A model generated the notes under the pieces. It was not told the DNA's origin and searched no databases. It saw only the letters and a program-made list of their open reading frames with translations. A program made the position numbers and the translations under genes. Shown here piece by piece: positions 8,800 to 18,253 of a DNA stretch of 64,000 nt. This DNA is from Nocardia salmonicida NBRC 13393 (GTDB lineage Bacteria; Actinomycetota; Actinomycetes; Mycobacteriales; Mycobacteriaceae), in contig NZ_BDBR01000023.1 in assembly GCF_001613085.1 (NCBI RefSeq), positions 105,849-169,848 of the forward strand, read 5' to 3'. Numbering within the stretch: the first letter of the stretch is position 1; each line of letters opens with the position of its first letter.

Positions 8800-9209
8800 A
8801 TGCTCGACGAAACCGACTCCCCGAGAACCGAGTTGGAGCATCGATTGCGGCTCGCGCTGACCAGTCACCCGACCTTCGAGGTCCGGTCGGTCGGGCAGCG
8901 TGAACTTTGTATCGCCCGGCCGTACACCAGGAACGAACTCCCTATTCCTTCACCGTGATCCTCGAGGAGAAGCGCCGCTTCGCCCGAACCTTCGAACACT
9001 GGTGGCCAACCGAAGGTGGTACGCCGTTTCGACGCGATCAGGATCGAGAACAGCCGGTGCGGGACCTCATCGCGGCTGAATTGGCAGAGTTGGGCTGGAA
9101 GCCGGGGCGTAGCGCTGTGGGATGGATGATCGCGGTGCTGTCGCAAGCCGCTTGGGCCGTCTTGTTTCTGGTTGTGTCCACGGTGGCGCTGATCTACTTC
9201 ACTCACTGA
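8800..9209 (+). pseudogene. small tail-anchored membrane protein with a frameshift
   Basis: An ATG at 8,800 opens a frame with good codon usage for about 37 residues, ending QREL. From 8,907 the same protein seems to go on in another frame as YRPAVHQERTPYSFTVILEEKRRF. The two parts join naturally if one base is restored in the CTTTG stretch at 8,904-8,908. The joined product would have about 137 residues, with a soluble first part and one hydrophobic helix at the very end (about the last 25 residues). The family is unknown to me. It is either a true frameshift mutation or a sequencing error; a TTG at 8,907 is a poor alternative start. Confidence 0.6.
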
Positions 9210-9370
9210 CCTCCTGAAGTGGCGGCGCCAAGAGGGCACATTCGACAAACGCGGGGTTTGTCGGTCCAGCGTTCGCGTGGTCTGGGCGCTGATCAATGGT
9301 GTACCAAGGGCGCGGCGCTGTGACCTGCGGCGTGTCGAGTATCCGGCTGATCGCCAGGTACCGTTGGGCG

Positions 9371-10174
9371 GTGAACCCAGCTGATGTGCGACTCCTGAAA
9401 GACGGCGATCTCGAGACCCGCGAGGACAATCTGCGGCTCCTGCTCGTGCGGGCTGAGGACGGCGACACATCCGCCAAGGAGACATTGCGCGCGCTCGTGC
9501 GTGACTATCCCGATTACCACCGGTCGCTCTACAGCAGGGCATTGAACCGGGCGGAGGTCTTCGGTGACGACACCCTGCGCGAGCCTCTGCTCGCGTCCCT
9601 CGCCGACACCCGCTACAACTGCCAGGCGTGGGCCGCGATGGGCTGCGCGGCCCTCGGCATCCAGGAGGCGGTTCCCGGCTTGGTCGCGATGCTGGATCAC
9701 CCACAGGACATTGCCCGAGACCAGGCGGTGATCGCCCTCGGCGTACTCGGCGACGAATCGGTGGTCCCGGTGCTCGCGCCCCTGCTGCAGGACTCGATCA
9801 GCGGAATGCGCGAGCGCGCCGCCGAAGCGCTCGGCATGATCGGCGGCGACGCGGCGCTGGCCGCACTCTGGGACGAATTCGAGAATCGCCGCTACTACCG
9901 CATCGGCTACATCGCCAGCGCGTTGTCGGAATTCGCCCCGGACATCATCCCGAGGCTGATCGAGGCGGCCGCGGGCGACGATCCCGACAAGCGCTACTGG
10001 GCGGCCGTCGCCCTCGGTTCGACCGGCGACGATCGCGCCGTGCCGACACTGGAACGACTGATGGCCAACGATCGTGGCTCCACCGTCTTCGACGGCATGG
10101 TCAGCGTCGCCGCGAAGAAGGGCCTGCGCACGCTACGCCGCATCCAAGCCGCGATCGCGGCCCGCGAATCCTGA
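9371..10174 (+). CDS. HEAT-repeat protein
   Basis: The protein of 267 residues is built of paired helices of the HEAT or PBS-lyase type. Repeats such as DQAVIALGVLGDESVVPVL, RERAAEALGMIGGDAALAAL and KRYWAAVALGSTGDDRAVPTL are easy to see between residues 80 and 240. Such solenoids serve as protein-binding scaffolds; no partner can be named here. The GTG start at 9,371 is chosen because the frame upstream looks non-coding, though a GTG at 9,296 is possible. Two unknown small genes follow in the same direction. Confidence 0.78.
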   Translation: MNPADVRLLKDGDLETREDNLRLLLVRAEDGDTSAKETLRALVRDYPDYHRSLYSRALNRAEVFGDDTLREPLLASLADTRYNCQAWAAMGCAALGIQEAVPGLVAMLDHPQDIARDQAVIALGVLGDESVVPVLAPLLQDSISGMRERAAEALGMIGGDAALAALWDEFENRRYYRIGYIASALSEFAPDIIPRLIEAAAGDDPDKRYWAAVALGSTGDDRAVPTLERLMANDRGSTVFDGMVSVAAKKGLRTLRRIQAAIAARES

Positions 10175-10221
10175 GCGCGCAGCCCGGGAGAGTTGTCGGT
10201 GCCTGACGATAGTCTCGTCCG

Positions 10222-10524
10222 GTGTCAGTGAATATCGATGTCGCCCTGACTGTTCGGGGGCTCGCGAACGAACGCGAGTGGGTGGGGATGACCGACTTGC
10301 TCGTCGAGGTCTTCAAGGACGAGCGACTCGAGGACGAGGTCTTCGTCTGGATGGAGGAGACCGCGGACGGTCTGTTCGTCCGCGCGAAATCGGACTACCC
10401 GGTGATCTTCAGCGGATTCTTCCGCTGGAGTGGGGCTTTCGAAGATCGCCTCACCCGCCGGGTGGCAGCACTCGTCCCGCAGGCCCGCGTGGCTTTCGAC
10501 TGGGGGTATCCGGATGAAGAGTGA
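10222..10524 (+). CDS. small unknown acidic protein
   Basis: The 100-residue product is acidic and soluble, with no signal peptide or membrane segment. It reads like a compact alpha/beta domain (LLVEVFKDERLEDEVFVW, then VRAKSDYPVIFSGFFRW). The last 11 bases overlap the start of the next gene, so both are probably translated together and may work as a pair. No family was recognised. The GTG at 10,222 has a neighbour GTG at 10,228 that is equally possible. Confidence 0.6.
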   Translation: MSVNIDVALTVRGLANEREWVGMTDLLVEVFKDERLEDEVFVWMEETADGLFVRAKSDYPVIFSGFFRWSGAFEDRLTRRVAALVPQARVAFDWGYPDEE

Positions 10525-10900
10525 CGAAACCGGCCGCGAGTGGACCGACGTACTACCGGACACAGCGCCGACGATCCACCGAAACCTGGACGTGACGGTC
10601 GGTGAGCGCACCCTGACCACACTCACCCGCACCCAACTCGGCTATTGGATCAGCAAACTGAAATACAGTCGCGGCGGCTCGTTCATGACGGTATCCCGTC
10701 CCGACCACCCCGAATTCATCCAGACCTACCGTCACAGCGACACCGACTACTACCTCGAGATCCGCTCACCCGATTCCCTCGACGAGTTGGCATCAACGAC
10801 CGTGCGAGACGGTGAAACGGTCGCTGACTTCATCTGGGAGTGGTTGGAGCGCAAGGGAAATCGCCTGGACGCGCTGCAATGGGAGCGGCGCACGATCTAG
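10514..10900 (+). CDS. unknown protein paired with the preceding gene
   Basis: The 128-residue protein begins inside the end of the preceding gene (11-base overlap), which indicates translational coupling. It is soluble and polar, with a central part QLGYWISKLKYSRGGSFMTVSR and an aromatic-rich end. Small actinobacterial pairs of this kind sometimes belong to immunity or secretion-associated systems, but nothing in this sequence proves that. Function unknown. Confidence 0.6.
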   Translation: MKSDETGREWTDVLPDTAPTIHRNLDVTVGERTLTTLTRTQLGYWISKLKYSRGGSFMTVSRPDHPEFIQTYRHSDTDYYLEIRSPDSLDELASTTVRDGETVADFIWEWLERKGNRLDALQWERRTI

Positions 10901-11006
10901 GAAATCGCGCGGTATGTCCGCGAGAACGGCACTCGGCGTCCGTCCTGAACAGGTGACTCGCGGTGCTGGTGGCCGAAACCGCGACGTGCTCTCGTACGGT
11001 GGTGGC

Positions 11007-12380
11007 ATGGGCGGACGGATGGTGGTTGTCGGTGCGGATGCGACAGGGATGGCGGCGGCGTCGCAGGCGCGGAGGTTGCGCGATGTCGGTGAGCTCGAGA
11101 TCGTGGTGTTCGAGAAGGGCAACCACTCCTCGTACTCGGCGTGCGGGATTCCGTACTGGGTGGCCGGGGATGTTCCCGGTGCCGATGATCTGATCGCGCG
11201 GTCGGTGGCCGAACACCGCGCTCGTGATATCGATCTGCGGATGCGGACCGAGGTGACCGAGATCGACCCGGTGGGGCGACGGGTGCTTTCTCGCGATCTC
11301 GACACCGGTGCGCAGGGGTGGACGGGTTACGACCAGCTCGTGCTGGCCACCGGTGCGACGCCGGTTCGCCCGCCACTACCCGGTATCGACGCCGAGGGCG
11401 TGTACGGCGTGCAGACCCTCGATGACGGGCAGGCGCTCATCGACGGGCTGGAGTCGGCGACCGGACGGGAAGCCGTCGTGGTGGGTGCGGGGTATATCGG
11501 TGTCGAGATGGCTGAGGCGTTGGTGCGTCGGGGATTCGAGGTCACCATGATCACCCGAGCCGCTGAACCCATGTCCACGCTGGACTCGGACATGGGCGCG
11601 CTCGTGCGAAAAGCCATGGAGGGGATGGGAATACGGATCATCCGTGACGTCGAGGTGACCGGCATGCGGACGGCCGCGGATGGCAAGGTCTGTGCGGTCA
11701 CCACCGCCGATACCGAGTACCCGGCCGCTGTGGTCGTGCTGGGGATCGGCGTACGTCCGGCGACTGATCTCGCCCGTCAGGCAGGGCTTCCGCTGGGCGA
11801 GAGCGATGGTCTGCTCACCGATCTCGCCCAGCGCGTGCGTGGGTACGACGACATCTGGGCCGGTGGTGATTGTGTGGAGGTACTGGACCTGGTGTCGGGC
11901 ACGCTCCGTCACATCCCGCTCGGGACCCACGCCAACAAGCACGGGCAGGTGATCGGATCGGGCGTCGGTGGCGGTTATGCCACCTTCCCAGGTGTGGTCG
12001 GCACGGCGGTGAGCAAAGTGTGTGACCTGGAGGTGGCTCGAACCGGTTTGGGGGAGAAGGACGCTCGGCGTGCCGGGTTGCAGTTCCACTGCGTCACCAT
12101 CGAATCCACCGGCCGCGCGGGGTATTTCCCCGGCGCGGAGCCCATGACGGTGAAGATGCTCGCCGAACGTCGCACCGGTCGCCTGCTCGGTGTGCAGATC
12201 GTCGGTCGCGATGGCGCCGCCAAGCGCATCGACATCGCGGCGGTGGCACTCACCGCGAGAATGACGGTGGAACAGGTCACCGCCCTCGATCTCGGCTACG
12301 CACCACCGTTTTCCCCGGTGTGGGACCCCGTCCTCGTCGCCGCCAGAGCAGCGGTCCGTGCGGTGGCAGAGGGGCGATGA
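11007..12380 (+). CDS. FAD/NAD(P)H disulfide oxidoreductase, CoA-disulfide reductase / NADH oxidase type
   Basis: The 457-residue enzyme has a full pyridine nucleotide-disulfide fold: FAD motif VVGADATGMAAASQARR at the N-terminus, NAD(P)H motif VVGAGYIGVEMAEALVRRG near residue 155, the second FAD motif IWAGGDCVE near 285, and a dimer domain at the C-terminus. A single active-site cysteine sits in SSYSACGIPYWVAG, the pattern of the CoA-disulfide reductase and NADH oxidase subfamily rather than the CxxxxC of glutathione-type reductases. It probably keeps a low-molecular-weight thiol reduced or removes oxygen or peroxide. An ATG 12 bases later is an alternative start. It converges on the acyltransferase operon, with 12 bases between stops. 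Confidence 0.8.
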   Translation: MGGRMVVVGADATGMAAASQARRLRDVGELEIVVFEKGNHSSYSACGIPYWVAGDVPGADDLIARSVAEHRARDIDLRMRTEVTEIDPVGRRVLSRDLDTGAQGWTGYDQLVLATGATPVRPPLPGIDAEGVYGVQTLDDGQALIDGLESATGREAVVVGAGYIGVEMAEALVRRGFEVTMITRAAEPMSTLDSDMGALVRKAMEGMGIRIIRDVEVTGMRTAADGKVCAVTTADTEYPAAVVVLGIGVRPATDLARQAGLPLGESDGLLTDLAQRVRGYDDIWAGGDCVEVLDLVSGTLRHIPLGTHANKHGQVIGSGVGGGYATFPGVVGTAVSKVCDLEVARTGLGEKDARRAGLQFHCVTIESTGRAGYFPGAEPMTVKMLAERRTGRLLGVQIVGRDGAAKRIDIAAVALTARMTVEQVTALDLGYAPPFSPVWDPVLVAARAAVRAVAEGR

Positions 12381-12392
12381 CCACCTCGAAAG

Positions 12393-13763
12393 TCACCAGA
12401 AGCTGGGTGTGAGGCTCCACGACTCGAACTCTGCCGACAACAGCTCGCGCAGGGCAGCCCGGGTGGGGAAGCGGTCGGGGTCAGCGCCGGTGACCGCCAA
12501 GGTGACCATGTGGCCGTCGGTGGAGAAGGACAGGTTCACGCCTACCTCGACTCGGCGGAACATGGTGGTGTCGTTGGTGCAGACGACCGGGCGCATGAGT
12601 ACGGCGGAGGCGTGCTGGCCCGCGAAATCCGCTACGCCGCTGGCAGTTTCACCGAGGTTGGTGCACAGGCATTCCGGGGCTTTGGCGGTGCGGGCGAAAT
12701 GGCGCAGGACGAAGCGGGGGAGGATCATCTGCAACGGTTGTAGGTGTTGCGGGGCGGGTGTGGTGGCAGGGTCTCGGTAGGCGGTGGCGGCGCGCTTCAC
12801 GGCGGAGCGGACAGCGGCGAGGTCGATGCGTTCGCCGGTGCGGTAGGTGACCGAGATCGGCAGACCGGTGGTGGCGTTGGCGCGGGGGTCGTCGGGCGTG
12901 CGCATCGAATGGGGGATGTCCACGCGGATGTCGGCGGTGTCGCCGACGCGCCCGCTGCGACCGAGAATGCCGGCGCCCAGCGCGATCAGGAGCCCGTTCG
13001 TGGTGCCGGAATGCCGTGTGGCGGTGGCGTTCCACTCGGCGAGGTCGAGCTGAACCACCAGGTCGGCCGGTGACCAGTGGGTCGGAAGGGGGAGCGCTGG
13101 GAGTGCGGGACGGACGGTGCGGTCCGGCTCGGTGACGCCACGGGTGGCGATCGCCGCGCGAATTCCCTTCGCGACCGCACGCAGCTGTTTGCCGGCATCG
13201 ATCACGTTCGCGCTCAACGAGTTCTGCGGTGGTTTGCCCACCAGCTGGCCCGAACCGGTTGTGAAGTCAGGGCTCTCATCGAGTCGGGCCAGGGCGTCGC
13301 CCACGGCGAACAGCACCGCGCCGCCGTCGGATGCCACATGCGAGGTCACCAGCGACACCAGCGTCCCACCCGCCGTGGTCGGCGCCGCGGACAGCCGCCA
13401 CACCTGTCCTGTCTCGGGATCGAAGTCGACTCGGCTCTGCGCGAAATACCAGTCGAGGATCTCCTCGTCGGCGACGGGCACCGGATCCCAGCCCAGCGGC
13501 AGCGATTCCGTCGCTGGGAGCCAGTAGGGACGGGCGAACGGAACCCGGGTCGGTTGCACACGGCGGGCCAGGAAACCCCGGGCCAAGTGGGCGTGGAAGC
13601 GGGCGAGCAGCTCGGGGGCCAGTGGCTCGTCGAACCGCCAGGCGAGCTGATTGACCAGTGCGTTGCCGTAGAGGCTGTGCAGCTTGAGGAACAGGTCGTC
13701 GTCGGCGGTGAGCCGGTTGACCGCGACGGGCGCGGTGACGATGGCCGGGGCGGTGAGCGTCAT
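12393..13763 (-). CDS. PapA/condensation-like acyltransferase, cassette 1, gene 5
   Basis: The 456-residue protein belongs to the CoA-dependent acyltransferase fold shared by PapA proteins, wax ester synthases and NRPS condensation domains. The catalytic HxxxDG box is SHVASDGGA near residue 145, and a conserved NATTGLPISVTYR segment follows near 300. Such enzymes move an acyl group to an alcohol or sugar hydroxyl. It is the last gene of a five-gene operon read leftward and starts 9 bases after the permease gene. The protein at 29,951-31,348 is a clear paralogue in the same place of the second cassette. The acyl donor and acceptor are unknown. Confidence 0.8.
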   Translation of the reverse strand: MTLTAPAIVTAPVAVNRLTADDDLFLKLHSLYGNALVNQLAWRFDEPLAPELLARFHAHLARGFLARRVQPTRVPFARPYWLPATESLPLGWDPVPVADEEILDWYFAQSRVDFDPETGQVWRLSAAPTTAGGTLVSLVTSHVASDGGAVLFAVGDALARLDESPDFTTGSGQLVGKPPQNSLSANVIDAGKQLRAVAKGIRAAIATRGVTEPDRTVRPALPALPLPTHWSPADLVVQLDLAEWNATATRHSGTTNGLLIALGAGILGRSGRVGDTADIRVDIPHSMRTPDDPRANATTGLPISVTYRTGERIDLAAVRSAVKRAATAYRDPATTPAPQHLQPLQMILPRFVLRHFARTAKAPECLCTNLGETASGVADFAGQHASAVLMRPVVCTNDTTMFRRVEVGVNLSFSTDGHMVTLAVTGADPDRFPTRAALRELLSAEFESWSLTPSFW

Positions 13764-13772
13764 CAGAACTCC

Positions 13773-14609
13773 TCAGCGAGCACGCAGGGTGCGGACGGTC
13801 AGTGGCGCGAAGACGGCGGCGATCACGAGCGAGGCCACCACCGACCAGAGCGCGTCGGTGCCGACGACACCGTCCTCGGCGAGCCCGCGCACCGCGGACA
13901 CGAGGTAGGACACCGGGTTGTAGTCGGAGACGTAGCCAAGCCAGGTCGGCATCGCCGACTCGGGCACCAGCGCGTTGGAAGCGAAACTCAAGAAGGTGAG
14001 CACCAGCATCGACATGCCCTGCACCGCGGCGGGTCTCGACACGATGACTCCGATGAACGCGAACAACCAGCTGATCGCGATGGTGGCGAGGACCACGAGC
14101 ACCGCACCGGCGACGAATCCGACCGGATGATCCGGGCGATAACCCATCGCGAACCCGACGATCACCACCGTGGTCGCGGCGATGACATACCGGGTGGCCC
14201 CGGCCAGCAGCGCCCCGGCGACCGGCGCCGACCGGGCGATCGGCATGGCGACGAACCGATCGAAGACCCCGCACCGAATGTCTTCGGACAGTTGCACTCC
14301 GGTGGCGACCGACGAGGTGAGCACGATCTGCACCAGCACGCCGGGAATCAGAATCGGCAGGTACGCCTGCGTACTACCCGCGATGGCCGTGCCGAAAATG
14401 CTGCCGAACAGCAGCGGCCCCACGATCGGCAGCAGCAGCGCGTCGTAGAGCAACTGCGGGCTGTGCCGGAAGGTGAGCAGACCTCGCCACGCCATCATCA
14501 GCGACTGGAACAGCGAGGCGCGCATGCTGACATGGGTGATGCGGGGACGGCGGTCGATCATCGGAGGCGCGGTGTGTTCCACGGCGATCTCGGTGATGGT
14601 GGCAGTCAT
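13773..14609 (-). CDS. ABC-2 type permease, DrrB-like, cassette 1, gene 4
   Basis: The 278-residue protein has six predicted membrane helices and the ABC-2 export signature around residues 30-250, with the segment RGLLTFRHSPQLLYDALLLPIVGP before helix 1 and VFDRFVAMPIARSAPV in the middle. It resembles DrrB of drug and lipid exporters; DrrABC of mycobacteria exports phthiocerol lipids. It pairs with the ATPase gene 20 bases upstream. The likely cargo is the lipid made or modified by the neighbouring acyltransferases and glycosyltransferase. The paralogue at 31,359-32,183 is very similar. Confidence 0.86.
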   Translation of the reverse strand: MTATITEIAVEHTAPPMIDRRPRITHVSMRASLFQSLMMAWRGLLTFRHSPQLLYDALLLPIVGPLLFGSIFGTAIAGSTQAYLPILIPGVLVQIVLTSSVATGVQLSEDIRCGVFDRFVAMPIARSAPVAGALLAGATRYVIAATTVVIVGFAMGYRPDHPVGFVAGAVLVVLATIAISWLFAFIGVIVSRPAAVQGMSMLVLTFLSFASNALVPESAMPTWLGYVSDYNPVSYLVSAVRGLAEDGVVGTDALWSVVASLVIAAVFAPLTVRTLRAR

Positions 14610-14629
14610 GGTGGCCTCGGTCTTTCGGA

Positions 14630-15577
14630 TCAGGCGGCGACGCGGTCGGTGCCGGTCAGAGCGAGGAATACTTCGTTGAGATCGGGACGGTCGACAGCGA
14701 AACCGCGCAGCGCGATGCCCGCGGCGCGGCAGGCGGCGACGATATCGGCGGCGGTGCCGGCATCGGTGAGCGCGACGGTGAGCATGCCCGCCGAAGACCC
14801 TTCGGGTACCTCACCGGTGAGCTCGACGACGATGGCCTCCGCATGGGCGGACTGGGCGGCATCGGCGAGTTCCAGGCGCAGCACCTGGTCGCCGATCGAG
14901 GACTTCAGCTGCGCCGCCGTGCCCTCGGCGACGATCGTCCCGCGATCGATGACGGCGATCCGGTCGGCCAATGCGTCGGCTTCTTCGAGGTATTGCGTGT
15001 TGAGCAGGACGGTCGCGCCACGGGCGACGAGCCGGCGGATCACGCCCCACATCTTCTCGCGGGTATGCGGGTCGAGGCCGGTGGTCGGCTCGTCGAGGAA
15101 GATCAGCGGCGGGTCGGTGATCAGGGTGGCCGCCAGATCGAGCCGCCGCCGCATGCCGCCGGAGAACTGATTCACCGGCCGGTCGGTGACCTTCGACAGT
15201 TCGAACTCCTCCAGAAGTTCGACACTGCGGCGCGCGGCATCACGGCGGGAGAGCCCGAGCAGACGGCCGAACAGTCGCAAATTCTCACCGGCGGTGAGAG
15301 TTTCGTCGACCGATGCGTACTGGCCGGTGAGCCCGATCATCGATCGCACGGCGGTGGCGTCGCGCGCGATGTCGTAGCCGAAGATCTCGGCGGTGCCGCG
15401 ATCGGGACGGACCAGGGTCGCGAGCATGCGGACGGTGGTGGTCTTGCCCGCGCCGTTGGGGCCGAGCAGGGCGAAGACGGTGCCCGCCGCGATGGCGAGA
15501 TCGACGCTGCCGACGGCGGTGAAATCACCGTAGGACTTGCCGAGACCGGTGGTGCGGATGGCGATATCGGTATTCAC
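14630..15577 (-). CDS. ABC transporter ATPase, DrrA-like, cassette 1, gene 3
   Basis: The 315-residue ATPase has the Walker A loop GPNGAGKTT near residue 40, the signature FSGGMRRRLDLA near 140, and Walker B LIFLDEP near 160. The extended C-terminal part is typical of the DrrA family (DUF4162-type tail). It supplies energy for the DrrB-like permease next door. Its start overlaps the stop of the glycosyltransferase by 4 bases (ATGA), showing a tightly coupled operon. The second cassette has a close paralogue at 32,213-33,175. Confidence 0.88.
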   Translation of the reverse strand: MNTDIAIRTTGLGKSYGDFTAVGSVDLAIAAGTVFALLGPNGAGKTTTVRMLATLVRPDRGTAEIFGYDIARDATAVRSMIGLTGQYASVDETLTAGENLRLFGRLLGLSRRDAARRSVELLEEFELSKVTDRPVNQFSGGMRRRLDLAATLITDPPLIFLDEPTTGLDPHTREKMWGVIRRLVARGATVLLNTQYLEEADALADRIAVIDRGTIVAEGTAAQLKSSIGDQVLRLELADAAQSAHAEAIVVELTGEVPEGSSAGMLTVALTDAGTAADIVAACRAAGIALRGFAVDRPDLNEVFLALTGTDRVAA

Positions 15578-16836
15578 AGTTGCCTCCCGGCGGAGTGGAG
15601 CAGGTCAGCGGGGACCGGCGAACCCACCAGCGCCTCGACGACATCGGCGCCTCGCTCGACACCGTCGGTGGCGAAATCGGCGGAATAGGATGCCGCGCGT
15701 AGGACCACGTCGGGACGCGAGACCAGATCGAGTAGTGCGTCGAGGCGTTCGCCGGTGAGCTTCTTCGCGGGAATCGTGGCCGCGAGGCCGAGTCGCCGCA
15801 ACGCCTGGCCCCAGTAGGGCTGGTCTGCCTGGACCGAGCAGATCACTTGCGGCACACCCGCTCTCAGCGCGGCCGCGGTCGTCCCGGCGCCGCCGTGGTG
15901 CACGGCCGCGACACAACGAGGCAGCACCCGGGCGTGATCGACCTGACCGACGATCGCGACGGCGTCTTCGAACCCCGGACCGATCGTCGCCCAGCCCGAC
16001 GCGAGCAGCAGCCGACGACCTCGCCGGGCACACACCTCGCGCAGGGTCGCGACGAACGCGGCCGGATCGCCGACATCCATGGAGCCGAATCCGACGTAGA
16101 TCGGCGCGGATCCTTCATCCAGCCACGAATCCAGACTCGGTGACGACATCGGGGGCTCGGAAACCTCTGCACTGCTGAGGAATCCGTTCGAATCGACCGG
16201 AAACCCGACGAACGGCCCTGGCAACTGTTCGTCTACACCAGGGAACAACCGCGGGTCATAGGCCTGAATTCGCACGCTCGCTACAGTCGGCGCGGCAGTG
16301 ACCGGCAGGACCGGGGCGAGGGCTGCGGCTCGTGCGCGGGCCAACACCGACCAACCCCATCGGTGCGCGAACCCGGGGAGGTGGGCAGCCCAGCGCACCG
16401 GCGCGACAGGGACCGCGCTGTTGGGCTGGATCGGGAAGAAGTGCACGGCCGCGAACGGCAGTCCGACCGCCCGCGCCACCGACTCGGCGGCTTCCTCACC
16501 CGCCATTCCCGCGACCACCACATCGTGTCCGGGTGCCAGCGCGCGCAGGTCCTCGATCTGTTCGGGCACTCCACGTCGCTGCAGGTCGAACAGTGCCCGC
16601 AGCCGGGCGCGTGGATCGCGGCTGGTGAAGCGTCGGTCGGTGCGCTGCGCGTGCAGGAGATCGGCGGTATCGCGGCCGAACGGAACCGCGGGAACGCCGT
16701 GGTCATGGGCGAAGGTGACGAGGTTCGGCGCGAGCGCCAACGTCACGTCGTGACCGCGCTCGCGCAGCGCACGGGCCAGCAGGATGCCGGGCTGGGCGTC
16801 TCCGCGGCTGCCGGTGAAAGCCAACAGTGACCGCAT
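15574..16836 (-). CDS. GT1-family glycosyltransferase, cassette 1, gene 2
   Basis: The 420-residue enzyme is a GT-B glycosyltransferase of the UGT/macrolide type. The N-terminal acceptor domain begins LAFTGSRGDAQPGILLARALRERGH, and the C-terminal nucleotide-sugar domain carries VHHGGAGTTAAALRAGVPQV followed by DQPYWGQAL, the donor-binding motif. Family members add a sugar to sterols, lipids or polyketides; mycobacterial relatives build glycopeptidolipids. The ATG at 16,836 is chosen because the protein then begins directly with the first beta strand, 4 bases after the upstream acyltransferase. Paralogue: 33,172-34,428. Confidence 0.87.
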   Translation of the reverse strand: MRSLLAFTGSRGDAQPGILLARALRERGHDVTLALAPNLVTFAHDHGVPAVPFGRDTADLLHAQRTDRRFTSRDPRARLRALFDLQRRGVPEQIEDLRALAPGHDVVVAGMAGEEAAESVARAVGLPFAAVHFFPIQPNSAVPVAPVRWAAHLPGFAHRWGWSVLARARAAALAPVLPVTAAPTVASVRIQAYDPRLFPGVDEQLPGPFVGFPVDSNGFLSSAEVSEPPMSSPSLDSWLDEGSAPIYVGFGSMDVGDPAAFVATLREVCARRGRRLLLASGWATIGPGFEDAVAIVGQVDHARVLPRCVAAVHHGGAGTTAAALRAGVPQVICSVQADQPYWGQALRRLGLAATIPAKKLTGERLDALLDLVSRPDVVLRAASYSADFATDGVERGADVVEALVGSPVPADLLHSAGRQL

Positions 16837-16840
16837 CCGC

Positions 16841-18253
16841 TCATCCCGCCTGCACGGCGACACGGAGCGCGTCGGCAGCGGGACCCGCATGCACCGCGGC
16901 GGTGATCGATGACAATGCCTGCCCGAACGCGGTCAGGAATTCGTCCATCACCTCGGCGGGGAACCCCGCCGGGTACCGGGTCGACACGTACAGCCCGTCG
17001 GCCGCGCGCACCACCCACAGGAACACCTCGTCGGGTGAGTACGACTCCGCGCGCAAGGTCCGCCCACGCAGGTCGGCGACCAACTCGTAGCCCGGCAGGA
17101 CCCGGATGTCGAGGAACGAGATGCCGAACCGCGGTGTCTCGGTGACATCGAGTAGGCCGAGCACTCGCGACCAGGAGGCGTCGTTGGCGGTGCGCGAACG
17201 ACGTAACGCGGCACGTGCGAGGTCCATGGCCTCGGCGATGCCCGAACCGGTGGGCAGGGCGATATCGACCGGCACCACATTGACGAACCAGCCCATCGAT
17301 TCCACCCAGCGCAGGTCGGGGCGGGTCGCGATCGGCATCACGGTGCGCATCCGGTTCGCGCCGAATCGCTGCTGGTTGGCCACGGCCAACGCGGCGAACA
17401 CCGCTACCGACATCCGGTGTCGCACCTGGTCGAGGATCGCTTCGATCTGCTCGAGTTCGCCGAGATCGAGCAGCCGTCGCGACACGCTGGGCTGGGGTAG
17501 ATCCGCGGGAGCGGGCCGCTGGGCATGCGGGGCGAAGCGCGGCATCGCACCGTCGGCGAGGAACTCGCGCCAGGTGGCGACCGCGGGGCAGGCCGGATCC
17601 AGTTCGGCCGCGCTCGCCCGTTCCAGGACGGCGAAGTCGGCCGCGCTGCCGAAAGTGACGGACTCGCGCGCCTGGTCGCCCACCGCGACCTCGCGGTAGA
17701 GCGTGCGTAGCTCGAGGATCAGAATGGCTTGGGAATAGGCGTCCATCACGGAGTGATCGGCGGCGACGAGCACCGTGAAATCTCCGGTGTCGGTGTGCTC
17801 GATCGTGGCCGCGAGGCAGTGTGGCCACACCAGTGGCGACAGACGCTCTTCGAGCGTGCCACGAAGGAATTCGTTGATCCGGGTGCCGTCGGTGAGTTCG
17901 GCTACCGGCTGCTCGGCGATGCCGACGGTGGCGGGTGCGGCGACGAGTCTGCGCGGTTCGCCCGAGGCCGCGGTGCTCACTGTGGTGCGCAGGCCCTCGT
18001 GCCTGGCGTGCCAGCGCCGCAGCGTCTCGCGCCAGGTGGGGGCGTCGAGCGGGGCGTCCATCTCGAAGACGGTGCCGATCCAGCGGCCGCGCCCGGGCAG
18101 TGGATCGGCGGGATCGACGCTCGCGCAGTAATCGGCGTGCACGCTGGTCAGCGGACGATCGTCGAGCCGCCATGCGTCGGCGGCGAGTTCGGGCGTCCAC
18201 ATCGACAAAACGCCTGAACGGATTTCGAATTCGGACAGGTGGGTGTATTCCAT
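16841..18253 (-). CDS. PapA-like acyltransferase, cassette 1, first gene
   Basis: The 470-residue protein has the condensation/PapA fold with the catalytic histidine in ADHSVMDAYS near residue 160 (HxxxDA in place of HxxxDG) and the downstream block RPDLRWVESMGWFVNVVPV near 320. Mycobacterial PapA proteins acylate trehalose or glycopeptidolipid sugars. It is the promoter-proximal gene of cassette 1; a long AT-rich leader lies upstream. The ATG at 18,253 matches the start of the paralogue at 34,431-35,861 (both begin MEYTHLSEF), although the frame is open for another 21 codons upstream. Confidence 0.82.
   Translation of the reverse strand: MEYTHLSEFEIRSGVLSMWTPELAADAWRLDDRPLTSVHADYCASVDPADPLPGRGRWIGTVFEMDAPLDAPTWRETLRRWHARHEGLRTTVSTAASGEPRRLVAAPATVGIAEQPVAELTDGTRINEFLRGTLEERLSPLVWPHCLAATIEHTDTGDFTVLVAADHSVMDAYSQAILILELRTLYREVAVGDQARESVTFGSAADFAVLERASAAELDPACPAVATWREFLADGAMPRFAPHAQRPAPADLPQPSVSRRLLDLGELEQIEAILDQVRHRMSVAVFAALAVANQQRFGANRMRTVMPIATRPDLRWVESMGWFVNVVPVDIALPTGSGIAEAMDLARAALRRSRTANDASWSRVLGLLDVTETPRFGISFLDIRVLPGYELVADLRGRTLRAESYSPDEVFLWVVRAADGLYVSTRYPAGFPAEVMDEFLTAFGQALSSITAAVHAGPAADALRVAVQAG

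Noticed and set aside
13077..15170. Plus-strand frame of 697 codons across cassette 1
   Set aside because: It spans three real genes on the other strand, and its product is Arg/Gly/His-rich without any motif.
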